In this document: in pieces, positions 17,686 through 25,911 of the stretch | How positions within the stretch are numbered: position 1 is the stretch's first letter | Layout: every line of letters starts with the position of its first letter | Assembly (NCBI RefSeq): GCF_900107795.1 | Contig: NZ_FNRL01000022.1 | Coordinates: 1-64,000, forward strand | Direction of reading: 5' to 3' | Source of the DNA: Chitinophaga terrae (ex Kim and Jung 2007) | GTDB taxonomy: Bacteria; Bacteroidota; Bacteroidia; Chitinophagales; Chitinophagaceae | Length of the DNA: 64,000 nt | Notes under the pieces: model-generated | Told to the model about the DNA's origin: nothing | The model's input: only the letters and a program-made list of their open reading frames with translations | Database searches by the model: none | Position numbers and translations under genes: made by a program

Positions 17686-18560
17686 CAGCTCTGCATCCAG
17701 GCATACCCAGTCGGTATCCAGTTTTTCGTATAGCCCTTCAGCGAACGGAGTATATCCCTTACTGTTTCCAGCCTCAGGTCGTGCAGGCGTTTCAGTTCCT
17801 TCGGCGCCGCTTCGGCTTCCTCTTCTTCCATATCTTCTTTCATCATCCTTTCCAATGCCTGGTTAGCAAGCGGCCCTATATGCTTCAGGTAACGCCGGAC
17901 TATCAGTTCTTTTTCAGGGTGTTGTTCGAGCCAGCCCTCCCCTTTTTCCATCAGCTTTTCCAGTTCGTGCTCTCCCACGAAATAATGTTTGTCGTTATCG
18001 CAAACCGGCAGCAGTATGTATAGCTGGCGTAACAGCTTCTTTAAAGTAATAGTATTACGAAGCGCTACATTAAAATAACGACTGACGCCCCATTCGGGGA
18101 ACGCGGGGTTAAGTGGCGCCGATGCAATTGTCATCTCGTAGCCCAGGGGTTCAAATAAGCGGCGCAGCAGAGTTTCACCGCCTTTAACAGGCAAGGCGGT
18201 CAGCATCGCTTCAAATGGCAAAGGTTCATCCACTATTTCAGGTTTGTCTTTACACCTGCCATTCATTGCCGAAGAATAAGCCTGTGCAATCGCTGCGCTC
18301 ATGAAAGAAGCGCTGACATAGGGCCGGTCATTCACATATTGATCCAGGCTGAAGCCATTAGCGTCGTTCCTGCGAACCAGGGCAACAGGATCAATATCCA
18401 GCAGTAATGCTGCTTTACAGGCATGTTCATTCGCTTCCGGGTAGTAAATATGCGCTGTTCCGGCAGTAATGGCAACAGATTGAATTTTAGCAGGATGTTT
18501 ATGCAATAAATATCCAAGATCGGTTGCGGGGTAACGTTCAGTTTTAATTGTAAATAACAT
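17685..18560 (-). pseudogene. hen1 remnant: N-terminal half of 3'-terminal RNA ribose 2'-O-methyltransferase
   Basis: 291 codons. The opening is the bacterial Hen1 N-terminal domain (PATDLGYLLHKHPAK, YYPEANE, LDQYVNDRPYVSASF, GGETLLRRLFEPLGYE, FPEWGVSRYF, LYILLPVCDNDKHYFVGE, EKGEGWLEQHPEKELI), then an acidic linker and LHDLRLETVRDIL, the entry to the methyltransferase domain. After about 17740 the reading switches to an out-of-frame tail and stops. The SAM-binding domain of the usual roughly 465-residue protein is missing. The N-terminal domain alone is known as the ligase-activating module for Pnkp, but its partner here is also broken. Confidence 0.8.
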
Positions 18561-18665
18561 AGGTTAACTGTTCAAGCTTCTCTTCCATTCGGCTGTAAAG
18601 TTATTAATTTCCTTCATATATCCGCTTCAGTTGGGCTGAAAATTTATCCTGTGCCAGCAATTTAT

Positions 18666-18695
18666 TTTGAAATTCAAATTAGTCTACTATATTTG
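18666..18695 (+). promoter_or_regulatory. metY promoter
   Basis: TTTG at 18666-18669 and TATATTTG at 18688-18695 with an 18-nt spacer, a complete match to the Bacteroidota housekeeping promoter. Transcription would start about 18700, 29 nt before the ATG. Confidence 0.75.
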
Positions 18696-18701
18696 TAGAC
18701 T
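18681..18701. promoter_or_regulatory. Candidate operator overlapping the metY -7 element
   Basis: A perfect inverted repeat, AGTCTAC-7 nt-GTAGACT. Its centre is the -7 element, so a bound protein would block RNA polymerase. This is consistent with repression of sulfur assimilation by, for example, an Rrf2-type regulator; the regulator is an inference. Confidence 0.6.
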
Positions 18702-18728
18702 TTTTTTGAACATTTTAAAACCCAGGTT

Positions 18729-20030
18729 ATGGCTACAAATCCATTACATTTCGACACGTTGCAAGTACATGCTGGTTATCAGCCAGACCCCACAACTCAT
18801 TCGGCGGCAGTGCCCATCTATCAAACCACTTCCTATACATTTGATAGCGCCGAACATGCTGCCGACCTGTTTCAGCTGAAACAATTCGGGAATATTTACA
18901 CCCGCATCATGAACCCTACTACCGATGTTTTTGAAAAAAGAGTAGCTGCGCTGGAAGGCGGCGTTGGCGCATTGGCAGTAGCTTCAGGACAGGCGGCGCA
19001 GTTCATCGCATTGCATAACATCTTATTGCCTGGCGATAACTTCATCACTTCCTCCTACCTGTATGGAGGCACCTACAACCAGTTTAAAGTTAGTTTCAAA
19101 CGTATCGGCGTAGAAGCAAGGTTTGCGGACCTGGACAACCCGGATAGCTTTGAAAAGCTGATAGATGAAAATACCAAAGCATTGTATGTTGAAACCATCG
19201 GCAACCCCGGCTTTGCTATTCCTGATTTCGAAAAGATCAGCGCCATTGCTAAAAAACATGATCTGCCACTGATCGTAGACAATACCTTCGGAGCAGCCGG
19301 CTACCTGTTCAGACCTCTGGAACATGGCGCAAACGTGGTAGTAGAAGCAGCTACCAAATGGATAGGCGGGCATGGTACCAGCATTGGCGGGGTGATTGTA
19401 GACGGTGGTAATTACAACTGGGGCAATGGCAAGTTCAAACAGTTCAGCGAACCGGATGATGCTTACCATGGTATGAAATTCTGGGAAGTATTTGGCTCCC
19501 ATAGTCCTTTCGGCAACATAGCCTATATTATCCGTGCACGCGTTGCCGGTTTGCGCAGCTGGGGTCCTGCATTGGCGCCGCAGAATGCATTTCTCTTTAT
19601 CCAGGGACTTGAAACTTTGTCGCTCCGCGTACAACGAACGGTAGATAACGCACTGGCTCTTGCCCAGTGGCTGGAACAGCAACCGCAGGTGGAATCGGTG
19701 AACTACCCGGGGCTTCCGGGCAACAAGTACCACGAACTTGGAAAAAAATACCTGAAAAATGGTTTTGGCGGGGTATTGAGCTTTAAGATCAAAGGAGGTA
19801 CTGCAGCGGCAGACAAACTGGTGCAATCTCTTAAATTGATCTATCACCTGGCTAATGTCGGTGATGCAAAAACACTGATCATCCACCCGGCTACCACTAC
19901 TCACCAGCAGTTAAGCGAGGAAGAACAGCGCAAGGCGGGCGTGGCGCCAGGGCTACTGCGTGTTTCTTTAGGCATAGAACATATCAGCGATATTAAGGCG
20001 GATTTCGAACAGGCTTTCGCCGCGTTATAG
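18729..20030 (+). CDS. metY: O-acetylhomoserine aminocarboxypropyltransferase (sulfhydrylase)
   Basis: 433 residues, Cys/Met-metabolism PLP enzyme. Signatures are THSAAVPIYQTTSYTF at the start, the sulfhydrylase-type insertion around the active site, the PLP lysine K210 in EAATKWIGGHGTSIGG, and SHSPFGNIAYIIRARV. The C-terminus (HPATTTHQQLSEEEQRKAGV, LLRVSLGIEHISDI) is diagnostic for MetY and against cystathionine gamma-synthase. It makes homocysteine from O-acetylhomoserine and sulfide in the cytoplasm. Monocistronic: own promoter and operator (18666-18701) and own terminator (20041-20067). Confidence 0.93.
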   Translation: MATNPLHFDTLQVHAGYQPDPTTHSAAVPIYQTTSYTFDSAEHAADLFQLKQFGNIYTRIMNPTTDVFEKRVAALEGGVGALAVASGQAAQFIALHNILLPGDNFITSSYLYGGTYNQFKVSFKRIGVEARFADLDNPDSFEKLIDENTKALYVETIGNPGFAIPDFEKISAIAKKHDLPLIVDNTFGAAGYLFRPLEHGANVVVEAATKWIGGHGTSIGGVIVDGGNYNWGNGKFKQFSEPDDAYHGMKFWEVFGSHSPFGNIAYIIRARVAGLRSWGPALAPQNAFLFIQGLETLSLRVQRTVDNALALAQWLEQQPQVESVNYPGLPGNKYHELGKKYLKNGFGGVLSFKIKGGTAAADKLVQSLKLIYHLANVGDAKTLIIHPATTTHQQLSEEEQRKAGVAPGLLRVSLGIEHISDIKADFEQAFAAL

Positions 20031-20040
20031 CTTTAACGAA

Positions 20041-20073
20041 AAGGGCAATGAACGTCTCATTGCCCTTTTTTAT
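20041..20073. terminator. Bidirectional terminator between metY and asmA-like gene
   Basis: An 11-bp perfect stem AAGGGCAATGA/TCATTGCCCTT with a 5-nt loop, flanked by A-rich and T-rich runs, between convergent genes. Confidence 0.85.
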
Positions 20074-20081
20074 TTATTCAG

Positions 20082-22505
20082 TTAATCTCCTTTCCCCAAC
20101 TTCATTTTCACTTTTCCATCCTTATCACTCACGGCATGAAAATGAAGTATGATGCCTTTCCTGCTTCTTCGTCTCTTTTCTTCCTTGTCTGTTATAGCAG
20201 AATCTTTTGCCGGGTTGCGCAATGGTACGTCCAGTTTTATGTCTGTTCCGCCATTCAGGCCATATACGCCGTTCAGGTCTATATTCACGGCGCTGGAAGC
20301 AATCCTCATTGGCGGTATAATGATCTTGTTTCCCTGCACCTGGAAAGTGCTGTTGAGATTTTCGAATGTGATACTGTCCAATCTTCTTTTCTTAAAAAAG
20401 AAATTGCCAATATCCGCTATCGGGTCAAAGTTCAGCAGCGCACCATTTTTCAGGCTGAAATTAAGATTGCCGTATAACGAGTGTTTAGCCAGGGAACCGT
20501 TATCCAGCATATTGCCTGTGAGGTTAGCCTTGGCCGTTACAATGCCTCTCAGGTTCTTTGAAGTTAAAGAGGATAATCCAAAATTATCGAAAGCGTAAAA
20601 GAGCTGGCTAATATTTACATTATTGATAGAAGTGTTCACCTTGAAGTTATTGTTATTTCCCTGCTGGTGAACGGTTCCTGTCAACTGCGCATTACCGCCT
20701 GCATGCCGCAAGGCTATCTGCCGCAATATGATGTCTGTGTTAGTCATATTTATACCAGCTTTTACCTGTTGCGCTTCAAACTTTTTATAAATTACCTTAT
20801 CCAGCAGCACTTCCATGCTTACATTACTGGCCGCCAGCACCACATCCAATTGTTTCGAGATCCGGCTTGGATTGGCTTTATTCGCGCGTTTGGCGGCTTT
20901 CACGCTGCGGCGGGGGGCGAGGAAAGAAGTAAATTCATTCAGGTCTACTATCGGGCTTCGTATATTCCAGCTTATATCGATCTTATCCGGCGTGGTGAAA
21001 TAGAGGTTCAGCAGGTTCTTTACTACTCCTGTCATTTGCAGGCTGCTCTTCTGTGTTTGCACCCTGGCATTTTGTACCAAAAGATCAGACCCGTTAAAGA
21101 CCAGTGTAGCGTTTGTATGATGGAAATAAAGATTACGCGGTACATAAGTGAATGCGCCATCCTGCACCATTACGTTTCCCTGCAGCGATGAAGGCGTGTT
21201 ATCATTTTTCATGAGCGGGCCGGTATAGAACAGGTCGGCGGTGGCATTGCCGCCTGTAAAATTAAGCGGGCTGCCCGAAGTAGAATCGCCCAGCTTGTCC
21301 AAAGGGAACTTCGACCTGAAATGCCCACGCAACAGGGGCTGTTTCAGGTTTACAACCCTGATGGTATCCGCATTCAGCGGAATGCCTTCCAGGCTGGCGG
21401 AGAGGCCAAGAATAGTGACCGCCGAGTTTTGATCCGTATGTCCATTTCCCGGCAATACCTGGTTATTGAACTTTCCCGTGAAACTGCAGTTCTCCCATGT
21501 TCCCAGCGCAGTTACCAGGTCGTTGCCTTTTGTTTGCCATTGCACCACCACATGCGGCGTATCCAGGTACTTCATATGACCTGCCAGTTCGGCCTGCGCA
21601 TCTAACGGTTTGGTTAAGGTGATTGTGTTCAGCTTATTGCTGATGTTGGGCGATAACCAGGAAGATGCATCTTTCAGCAGCACCTGTTTTACGTTGAAAT
21701 GCAACACGAATGGTGGCGGTTTTTCGCTGAAGTTGAACTCTCCATCCATTGTTACTGGTATGTTGTCGATCTCGATAGGTTGAGACGGGATCTTCAGTAT
21801 CCTGGTATGTTTATTAAATACGACAGAAATATTCAGTTCGAGGTATTTGTTTTTCAGGTAGCTGCCTTTCCGGGTATTGAATGCAAATTCTTTGGCCAGG
21901 ATGCGGGTAGCGTTCATGTCGAAGTGCACGAGGCTATCGGCTACGTTCATTTTACCGTTTAGCTGTTCAATTGCCAGGTTAAACATTTTGAACTTCTGCT
22001 GGTTCTCGATCACGAAATTGACATTCCGGAAACTAAGCCTGCTGATATCCGCGTCTTTCGACTCTTTGTTCTTTTTCTGGCTGCCGGAGGATTTCAGGGC
22101 GTTGGTATTGGAATAACCGCTGGTATCGGTGAAGAGATAGATGGTACCGTCCTGCAACTGTATATCGCTTACATCAACGTGCTGGCGGAGCAGGGATAAC
22201 GGGTTAACCCGTACGAAGATATAATCCAGGTTCAGGAGGCTGTGGCGGTGTGCGGCCCAGAGGCTATCCCGTATCTCCACATGCTTTAACCCTATTGAAA
22301 CATTGGGGAAGCCTTTAAAGATGGAAGATTCCATATCGGCTACCGTGATAGTACCATTGATATGGTCATTTACTTTACCCGTTATCTGTTGGAGGAACTT
22401 GTCTTTGTTGGCGTGAATATACCAGGTTAGGCCCAACGATAATAACAGCAGTAGCAGAACAAGGGAGGCAAGGGTGATTAAAGTGATCTTGAGCCATTTT
22501 TGCAT
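20082..22505 (-). CDS. AsmA family protein
   Basis: 807 residues. One N-terminal membrane anchor (about 5-30, LKITLITLASLVLLLLLLSLGL), then a long beta-rich periplasmic region. The AsmA-like start is recognisable (INGTITVADMESSIFKGFPNVSIGLKHVEI). The C-terminal AsmA-like part (about 590-780) contains TGTVHQQGNN, LTGNMLDNGS and the NFDPIADIGNFFFKKRRLDSITF-type region. AsmA/TamB-like proteins are thought to bridge the periplasm for lipid transport to the outer membrane. A basic segment RRSRKG lies near the end. It is convergent with metY and upstream of nothing else on the strand. Confidence 0.85.
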   Translation of the reverse strand: MQKWLKITLITLASLVLLLLLLSLGLTWYIHANKDKFLQQITGKVNDHINGTITVADMESSIFKGFPNVSIGLKHVEIRDSLWAAHRHSLLNLDYIFVRVNPLSLLRQHVDVSDIQLQDGTIYLFTDTSGYSNTNALKSSGSQKKNKESKDADISRLSFRNVNFVIENQQKFKMFNLAIEQLNGKMNVADSLVHFDMNATRILAKEFAFNTRKGSYLKNKYLELNISVVFNKHTRILKIPSQPIEIDNIPVTMDGEFNFSEKPPPFVLHFNVKQVLLKDASSWLSPNISNKLNTITLTKPLDAQAELAGHMKYLDTPHVVVQWQTKGNDLVTALGTWENCSFTGKFNNQVLPGNGHTDQNSAVTILGLSASLEGIPLNADTIRVVNLKQPLLRGHFRSKFPLDKLGDSTSGSPLNFTGGNATADLFYTGPLMKNDNTPSSLQGNVMVQDGAFTYVPRNLYFHHTNATLVFNGSDLLVQNARVQTQKSSLQMTGVVKNLLNLYFTTPDKIDISWNIRSPIVDLNEFTSFLAPRRSVKAAKRANKANPSRISKQLDVVLAASNVSMEVLLDKVIYKKFEAQQVKAGINMTNTDIILRQIALRHAGGNAQLTGTVHQQGNNNNFKVNTSINNVNISQLFYAFDNFGLSSLTSKNLRGIVTAKANLTGNMLDNGSLAKHSLYGNLNFSLKNGALLNFDPIADIGNFFFKKRRLDSITFENLNSTFQVQGNKIIIPPMRIASSAVNIDLNGVYGLNGGTDIKLDVPLRNPAKDSAITDKEEKRRRSRKGIILHFHAVSDKDGKVKMKLGKGD

Positions 22506-22556
22506 GCGGTAAAGGTTTAAACGTATAAACGTATAACAGTTGATCTGTTAAACAGT

Positions 22557-23264
22557 TCACCATCCCATAAAAACCATTCCTATGCCACAAATTGTAACAG
22601 CCGCCCCGCTGATTGCCGCCATATATCGTTCAGTGGCTGCGGGTTTCATTAAAGAAAAGCCATAATAGCCTAATAATACCATTACTATCATGGTAAGTAT
22701 GGTAAAAAAAGTAAATGTGGCTATCAGGGTAATAATACCCACAACGGATTGTTGGGCCGCCGGATAGAAAAGCAATGGCAAAAGCGGTTCTGAAGGCCCC
22801 ATTACAAAGATGACGAAAAGTATCCAGGGCGTTACCTTGATACGTCGCTGCGGCGCCACATACGCCTCATTATGTCGATGCTGATACACATATACTTCCC
22901 CGTTGTCATAAACATCAAAGTGTTTATGCGGCCTGTTGGCAATCGCCCTGTAAATACCATAGACCAGGTAAAACACGCCCAGGATCAGCAAGGCCCATCC
23001 GGCTATTCCTCCCCTGATCTCTGTAATCCCACCAAACCGGGATAGTTGCCAGCCCAGGAACACCCCTATCATCCCTATAACGAGGGAGCTTAAAACGTGT
23101 CCGAGCCCGCAAAGGGCTGTCCATCCAATAGTTTTGGCAACCGACCATTTCCTCGTACGTGAAAAAACAATAAACGGCACATAATGATCGGGCCCCGATG
23201 CTGTATGCAAACAACTGATGGTAACCGCTGTAAGAATCAGGCTACTGTCTACAAGTGAAGCCAT
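22557..23264 (-). CDS. NicO/UreH-like nickel permease
   Basis: 235 residues, about six membrane helices. The first helix carries HTASGPDHYVPF, the HX4DH metal-selectivity motif of nickel/cobalt transporters. A His-rich loop (RPHKHFDVYDNGEVYVYQHRHNE, split across about 118-140) lies between helices. It starts 1 nt after ureD, as the last gene of the urease operon, so its likely job is nickel supply or nickel balance for urease. Direction of transport cannot be read from sequence; the UreH/NicO/HupE-like families are thought to import nickel in urease loci. Confidence 0.8.
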   Translation of the reverse strand: MASLVDSSLILTAVTISCLHTASGPDHYVPFIVFSRTRKWSVAKTIGWTALCGLGHVLSSLVIGMIGVFLGWQLSRFGGITEIRGGIAGWALLILGVFYLVYGIYRAIANRPHKHFDVYDNGEVYVYQHRHNEAYVAPQRRIKVTPWILFVIFVMGPSEPLLPLLFYPAAQQSVVGIITLIATFTFFTILTMIVMVLLGYYGFSLMKPAATERYMAAISGAAVTICGIGMVFMGW

Positions 23265-23265
23265 A

Positions 23266-24060
23266 TTAAGTGTTTAAATCGTTAAAGATGTTGGCCAGGT
23301 CGTGCTGGCAGTTGAAAAGTTGTTCTCCTTTATGCCCCAGCAAACGAACCATGATCCCGTTTTCATGCACTACTGTAACGCCTCCGAGAACGCCCTCCTG
23401 CTGGTCAAGATAGGCTGCGATCCCCTCTGTTACCTTTGCCCACTGCCTGGCCGGCCTGGTATCAAAACAAATGAGGCTTGCCTGGTGCGTATAATCTTCC
23501 ATCCAGCCCAGTGTCGCCAGGTTCATATTTTCCGGCTCCATCAGCAGATGGTCTCTCAACACCAGTTTGCTATGCAGGTAAACTTCCGTCAGGTTTCTCA
23601 GTTTTTTAAACCGGAAGATCTCCCCGTTCAGTTTTCTCCCGCAGGTCACTATTTCACCCCATATCAACCTGCAGTTTTCTGCCAGGTACAACTGCGTATG
23701 CCCGTTATAGATAGCATCATGATGGGGCACCAGCGGATGGGGCAAAAAAGTGAAAGAACTGCCGGCAGCCATATCAACCTTCATTTCCTGCCGGGCCCCG
23801 TTCTGCATGCTGAAAAGGCGTTGATAGGCCTGGGTTTTAAGTTGCAGTGAAGCGCCTGCCGTTACCTGTATATCGAGCCTGTAATGATCTCCGTCGAGCA
23901 TGCCGGGCGAAGAACTCATCATCATCAGCCGCAATACCGGGTCTGTTCTTTCTTCCCTGACATTAGCCACTTTAAATGGGCGGGTACAATAGGCAGATTT
24001 AAGATAAGTGTTATCCGACCTTACCCCTGTGAGGATCTTCAACTCGCTGATCATCTCCAT
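23266..24060 (-). CDS. ureD: Urease accessory protein UreD
   Basis: 264 residues. UreD (UreH) signatures are MMMSSSPGMLDGDHYRLDI, LKTQAYQRLFSM, FLPHPLVPHHDAIY and WGEIVTCGRKLNGEIF. UreD binds apo-urease and forms the UreDFG complex that delivers nickel. Its start overlaps the ureG stop by 10 bp, indicating translational coupling, and the nickel permease follows 1 nt after its stop. Confidence 0.93.
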   Translation of the reverse strand: MEMISELKILTGVRSDNTYLKSAYCTRPFKVANVREERTDPVLRLMMMSSSPGMLDGDHYRLDIQVTAGASLQLKTQAYQRLFSMQNGARQEMKVDMAAGSSFTFLPHPLVPHHDAIYNGHTQLYLAENCRLIWGEIVTCGRKLNGEIFRFKKLRNLTEVYLHSKLVLRDHLLMEPENMNLATLGWMEDYTHQASLICFDTRPARQWAKVTEGIAAYLDQQEGVLGGVTVVHENGIMVRLLGHKGEQLFNCQHDLANIFNDLNT

Positions 24061-24689
24061 AGGTTAGGCTCTTCAACATCTTCCAGCAATGCCTCCCTTT
24101 TGATCCATCCTATAACGTCGTCCAGTCCTTTGCCGCTCATCAGGTCAGTAAATATAAAAGGCTGTCCTTTCCTCATCAGGCGGGCATCCCTCTCCATCAC
24201 TCCCAGATCGGCGTGTACATACGGCGCCAGGTCTATTTTGTTGATGACAAGAAGATTTGACCTGGTAATACCGGGTCCTCCTTTCCGGGGAATTTTGTCG
24301 CCTTCCGCCACGTCGATAACGAAGATCGTGACATCCGCCAGATCTGGACTGAAGGTTGCCGAGAGGTTATCGCCCCCGCTTTCAATAAATATCAGTTCGA
24401 TGCCCGGGAACCTCTTTGCCATTTCTTCCACTGCTTCCAGGTTCATACTGGCATCTTCGCGGATAGCCGTATGCGGGCAACCGCCGGTTTCCACGCCCAT
24501 GATCCTTTCCGGCGGGAGGAGGCTGTTCTTTGTCAGGAACTCCGCATCTTCCCTGGTATAAATATCATTAGTGATCACCGCCAGGTTGTAATCAGCGGCC
24601 ATTTTCCGGGTGAGCCGCTCTATCAGCGCTGTTTTGCCTGAACCAACGGGTCCGGCAATCCCAATTTTTACATATTCACGTGTGCTCAT
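24051..24689 (-). CDS. ureG: Urease accessory GTPase UreG
   Basis: 212 residues. SIMIBI GTPase with P-loop GPVGSGKT at 13-20, the metal-binding CPH motif in ETGGCPHTAIREDAS (the Cys-Pro-His of UreG), ESGGDNLSATF, and the base-recognition motif NKIDLAPYV. It hydrolyses GTP to drive nickel insertion and carbamylation of urease. It begins 25 nt after ureF and overlaps ureD. Confidence 0.95.
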   Translation of the reverse strand: MSTREYVKIGIAGPVGSGKTALIERLTRKMAADYNLAVITNDIYTREDAEFLTKNSLLPPERIMGVETGGCPHTAIREDASMNLEAVEEMAKRFPGIELIFIESGGDNLSATFSPDLADVTIFVIDVAEGDKIPRKGGPGITRSNLLVINKIDLAPYVHADLGVMERDARLMRKGQPFIFTDLMSGKGLDDVIGWIKREALLEDVEEPNLWR

Positions 24690-24714
24690 TTACGTTATTG
24701 CGTTTTTTAAGAGA

Positions 24715-25395
24715 TCAAGACATATACAGGCGACTGTAAAGCCGCTCGTGCTGCATGCAGCGGATATCGAAACCGCCGGTGCAAAGCCCCAGCTTTTCCA
24801 TATCCGGTTGCAGGGTAGCTGTACTTAACTGCTGTATCAGCGGTTGCAATTCAAAAAGCAGGTCCTGGCCTTCCATTTGTCCCAGGGGCACCAGTTTTAC
24901 GCTGTTAGTGACCATACCGGCTGCAGCGTTATAATAAAACGCCTGTAATGCAGCCGGCAGCGGGATAGATAACAGCGACGCATATACGCCGAATGCGATG
25001 CAGTAATGAGGCGAGCCGGCCTCCTGTTCATAGGTTTCCATAAAAGAAGACGGATGGCGTCGGGAAAAGATCCTTGCCAGCCGGGTTCCCAGTTTCAGGC
25101 TGGCTTCCCTGATCTCCCTGGGCACTTTGGTTGCGGTACAGCAGTGATGCCATTCCAGCAACTCCGCTATCGATCTTTTTTCGGTGGCCGCATATCCCAG
25201 GCTCATAAAAGCGGCATCGTTGTATTGCAGGTTATGTTGCAGCATGTTCCTTACGAACTCGCCGGCTGAACGGGCATCTTTTACAATGCCCTGTTGCACG
25301 AAGGTTTCCAGGCCGGCAGAATGCGTATAGCCGCCTATCGGCAGCGTACTGTCGGCCAGGTGTAAAAGACTTCCCAGGTAGTGGTGTTGTTCCAT
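24715..25395 (-). CDS. ureF: Urease accessory protein UreF
   Basis: 226 residues, all-helical. UreF signatures are LADSTLPIGGYTHSAGLETFVQ at the N-terminus, HYCIAFGVYASL in the middle and NSVKLVPLGQMEGQDLL near residue 175. UreF acts with UreD and UreG, controlling GTP hydrolysis during nickel insertion. It begins 3 nt after the ureE stop. Confidence 0.93.
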   Translation of the reverse strand: MEQHHYLGSLLHLADSTLPIGGYTHSAGLETFVQQGIVKDARSAGEFVRNMLQHNLQYNDAAFMSLGYAATEKRSIAELLEWHHCCTATKVPREIREASLKLGTRLARIFSRRHPSSFMETYEQEAGSPHYCIAFGVYASLLSIPLPAALQAFYYNAAAGMVTNSVKLVPLGQMEGQDLLFELQPLIQQLSTATLQPDMEKLGLCTGGFDIRCMQHERLYSRLYMS

Positions 25396-25398
25396 ATT

Positions 25399-25899
25399 CT
25401 AACGGGATGCAAGGTCAAGGATCTTTTCAAAAAAGGAAGGACCGTTGTTGCCGTGTCCATGTGGCTGTACATTGGTCCGCAACATATTCTTCAAATGCCT
25501 TTTCTCCCTGGTTACGTTGTAGCCTGCCGCCTGCAGCCAACGGAACAATGGCTCGTCGGCGGGGATGAGCAGCTCCTCTCCTTCCAGGAATAAAGGCAGA
25601 TGCTTATTTCCTATTTCATAACATACCTGCGCCATTTCAGCCATGGTAGCTGGTCGGATCACTATAGTATCGCAGGGCAGTATCTCAACGGCTATCGTGA
25701 TTGCTTCATCCCTGTACAGGATATCATGATGTTTCAGTTGTTGCCCTTCCCTGGTCAGTTTCAGGGCTATTTCCCGGCCCCCCAGGGTCTTTTTCCTTTG
25801 TATCTTCCTGGTGGTTTCGAACCATTCCAGTTGCAACCAGTCGATATGCCCGCTTGGGGAAGCTTCGTCAAGGTTGCCGATACGTTCTCTGATCAACAT
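25399..25899 (-). CDS. ureE: Urease accessory nickel chaperone UreE
   Basis: 166 residues. The N-terminal peptide-binding domain (about 1-75) and C-terminal metal-binding domain (YEIGNKHLPLFLEGEELLIP, PLFRWLQAAGYNVTREKRHLKNML) are both present. The C-terminal tail has only two histidines (HGHG), unlike the His-rich tails of Klebsiella-type UreE, so it probably carries few nickel ions. It sits between ureC and ureF, separated by 12 and 3 nt. Confidence 0.93.
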   Translation of the reverse strand: MLIRERIGNLDEASPSGHIDWLQLEWFETTRKIQRKKTLGGREIALKLTREGQQLKHHDILYRDEAITIAVEILPCDTIVIRPATMAEMAQVCYEIGNKHLPLFLEGEELLIPADEPLFRWLQAAGYNVTREKRHLKNMLRTNVQPHGHGNNGPSFFEKILDLASR

Positions 25900-25911
25900 G
25901 CCGATGATGGT

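Noticed and set aside
19023..19904. 293-codon minus-strand ORF
   Set aside because: Antisense shadow of metY, whose sequence is unmistakable.
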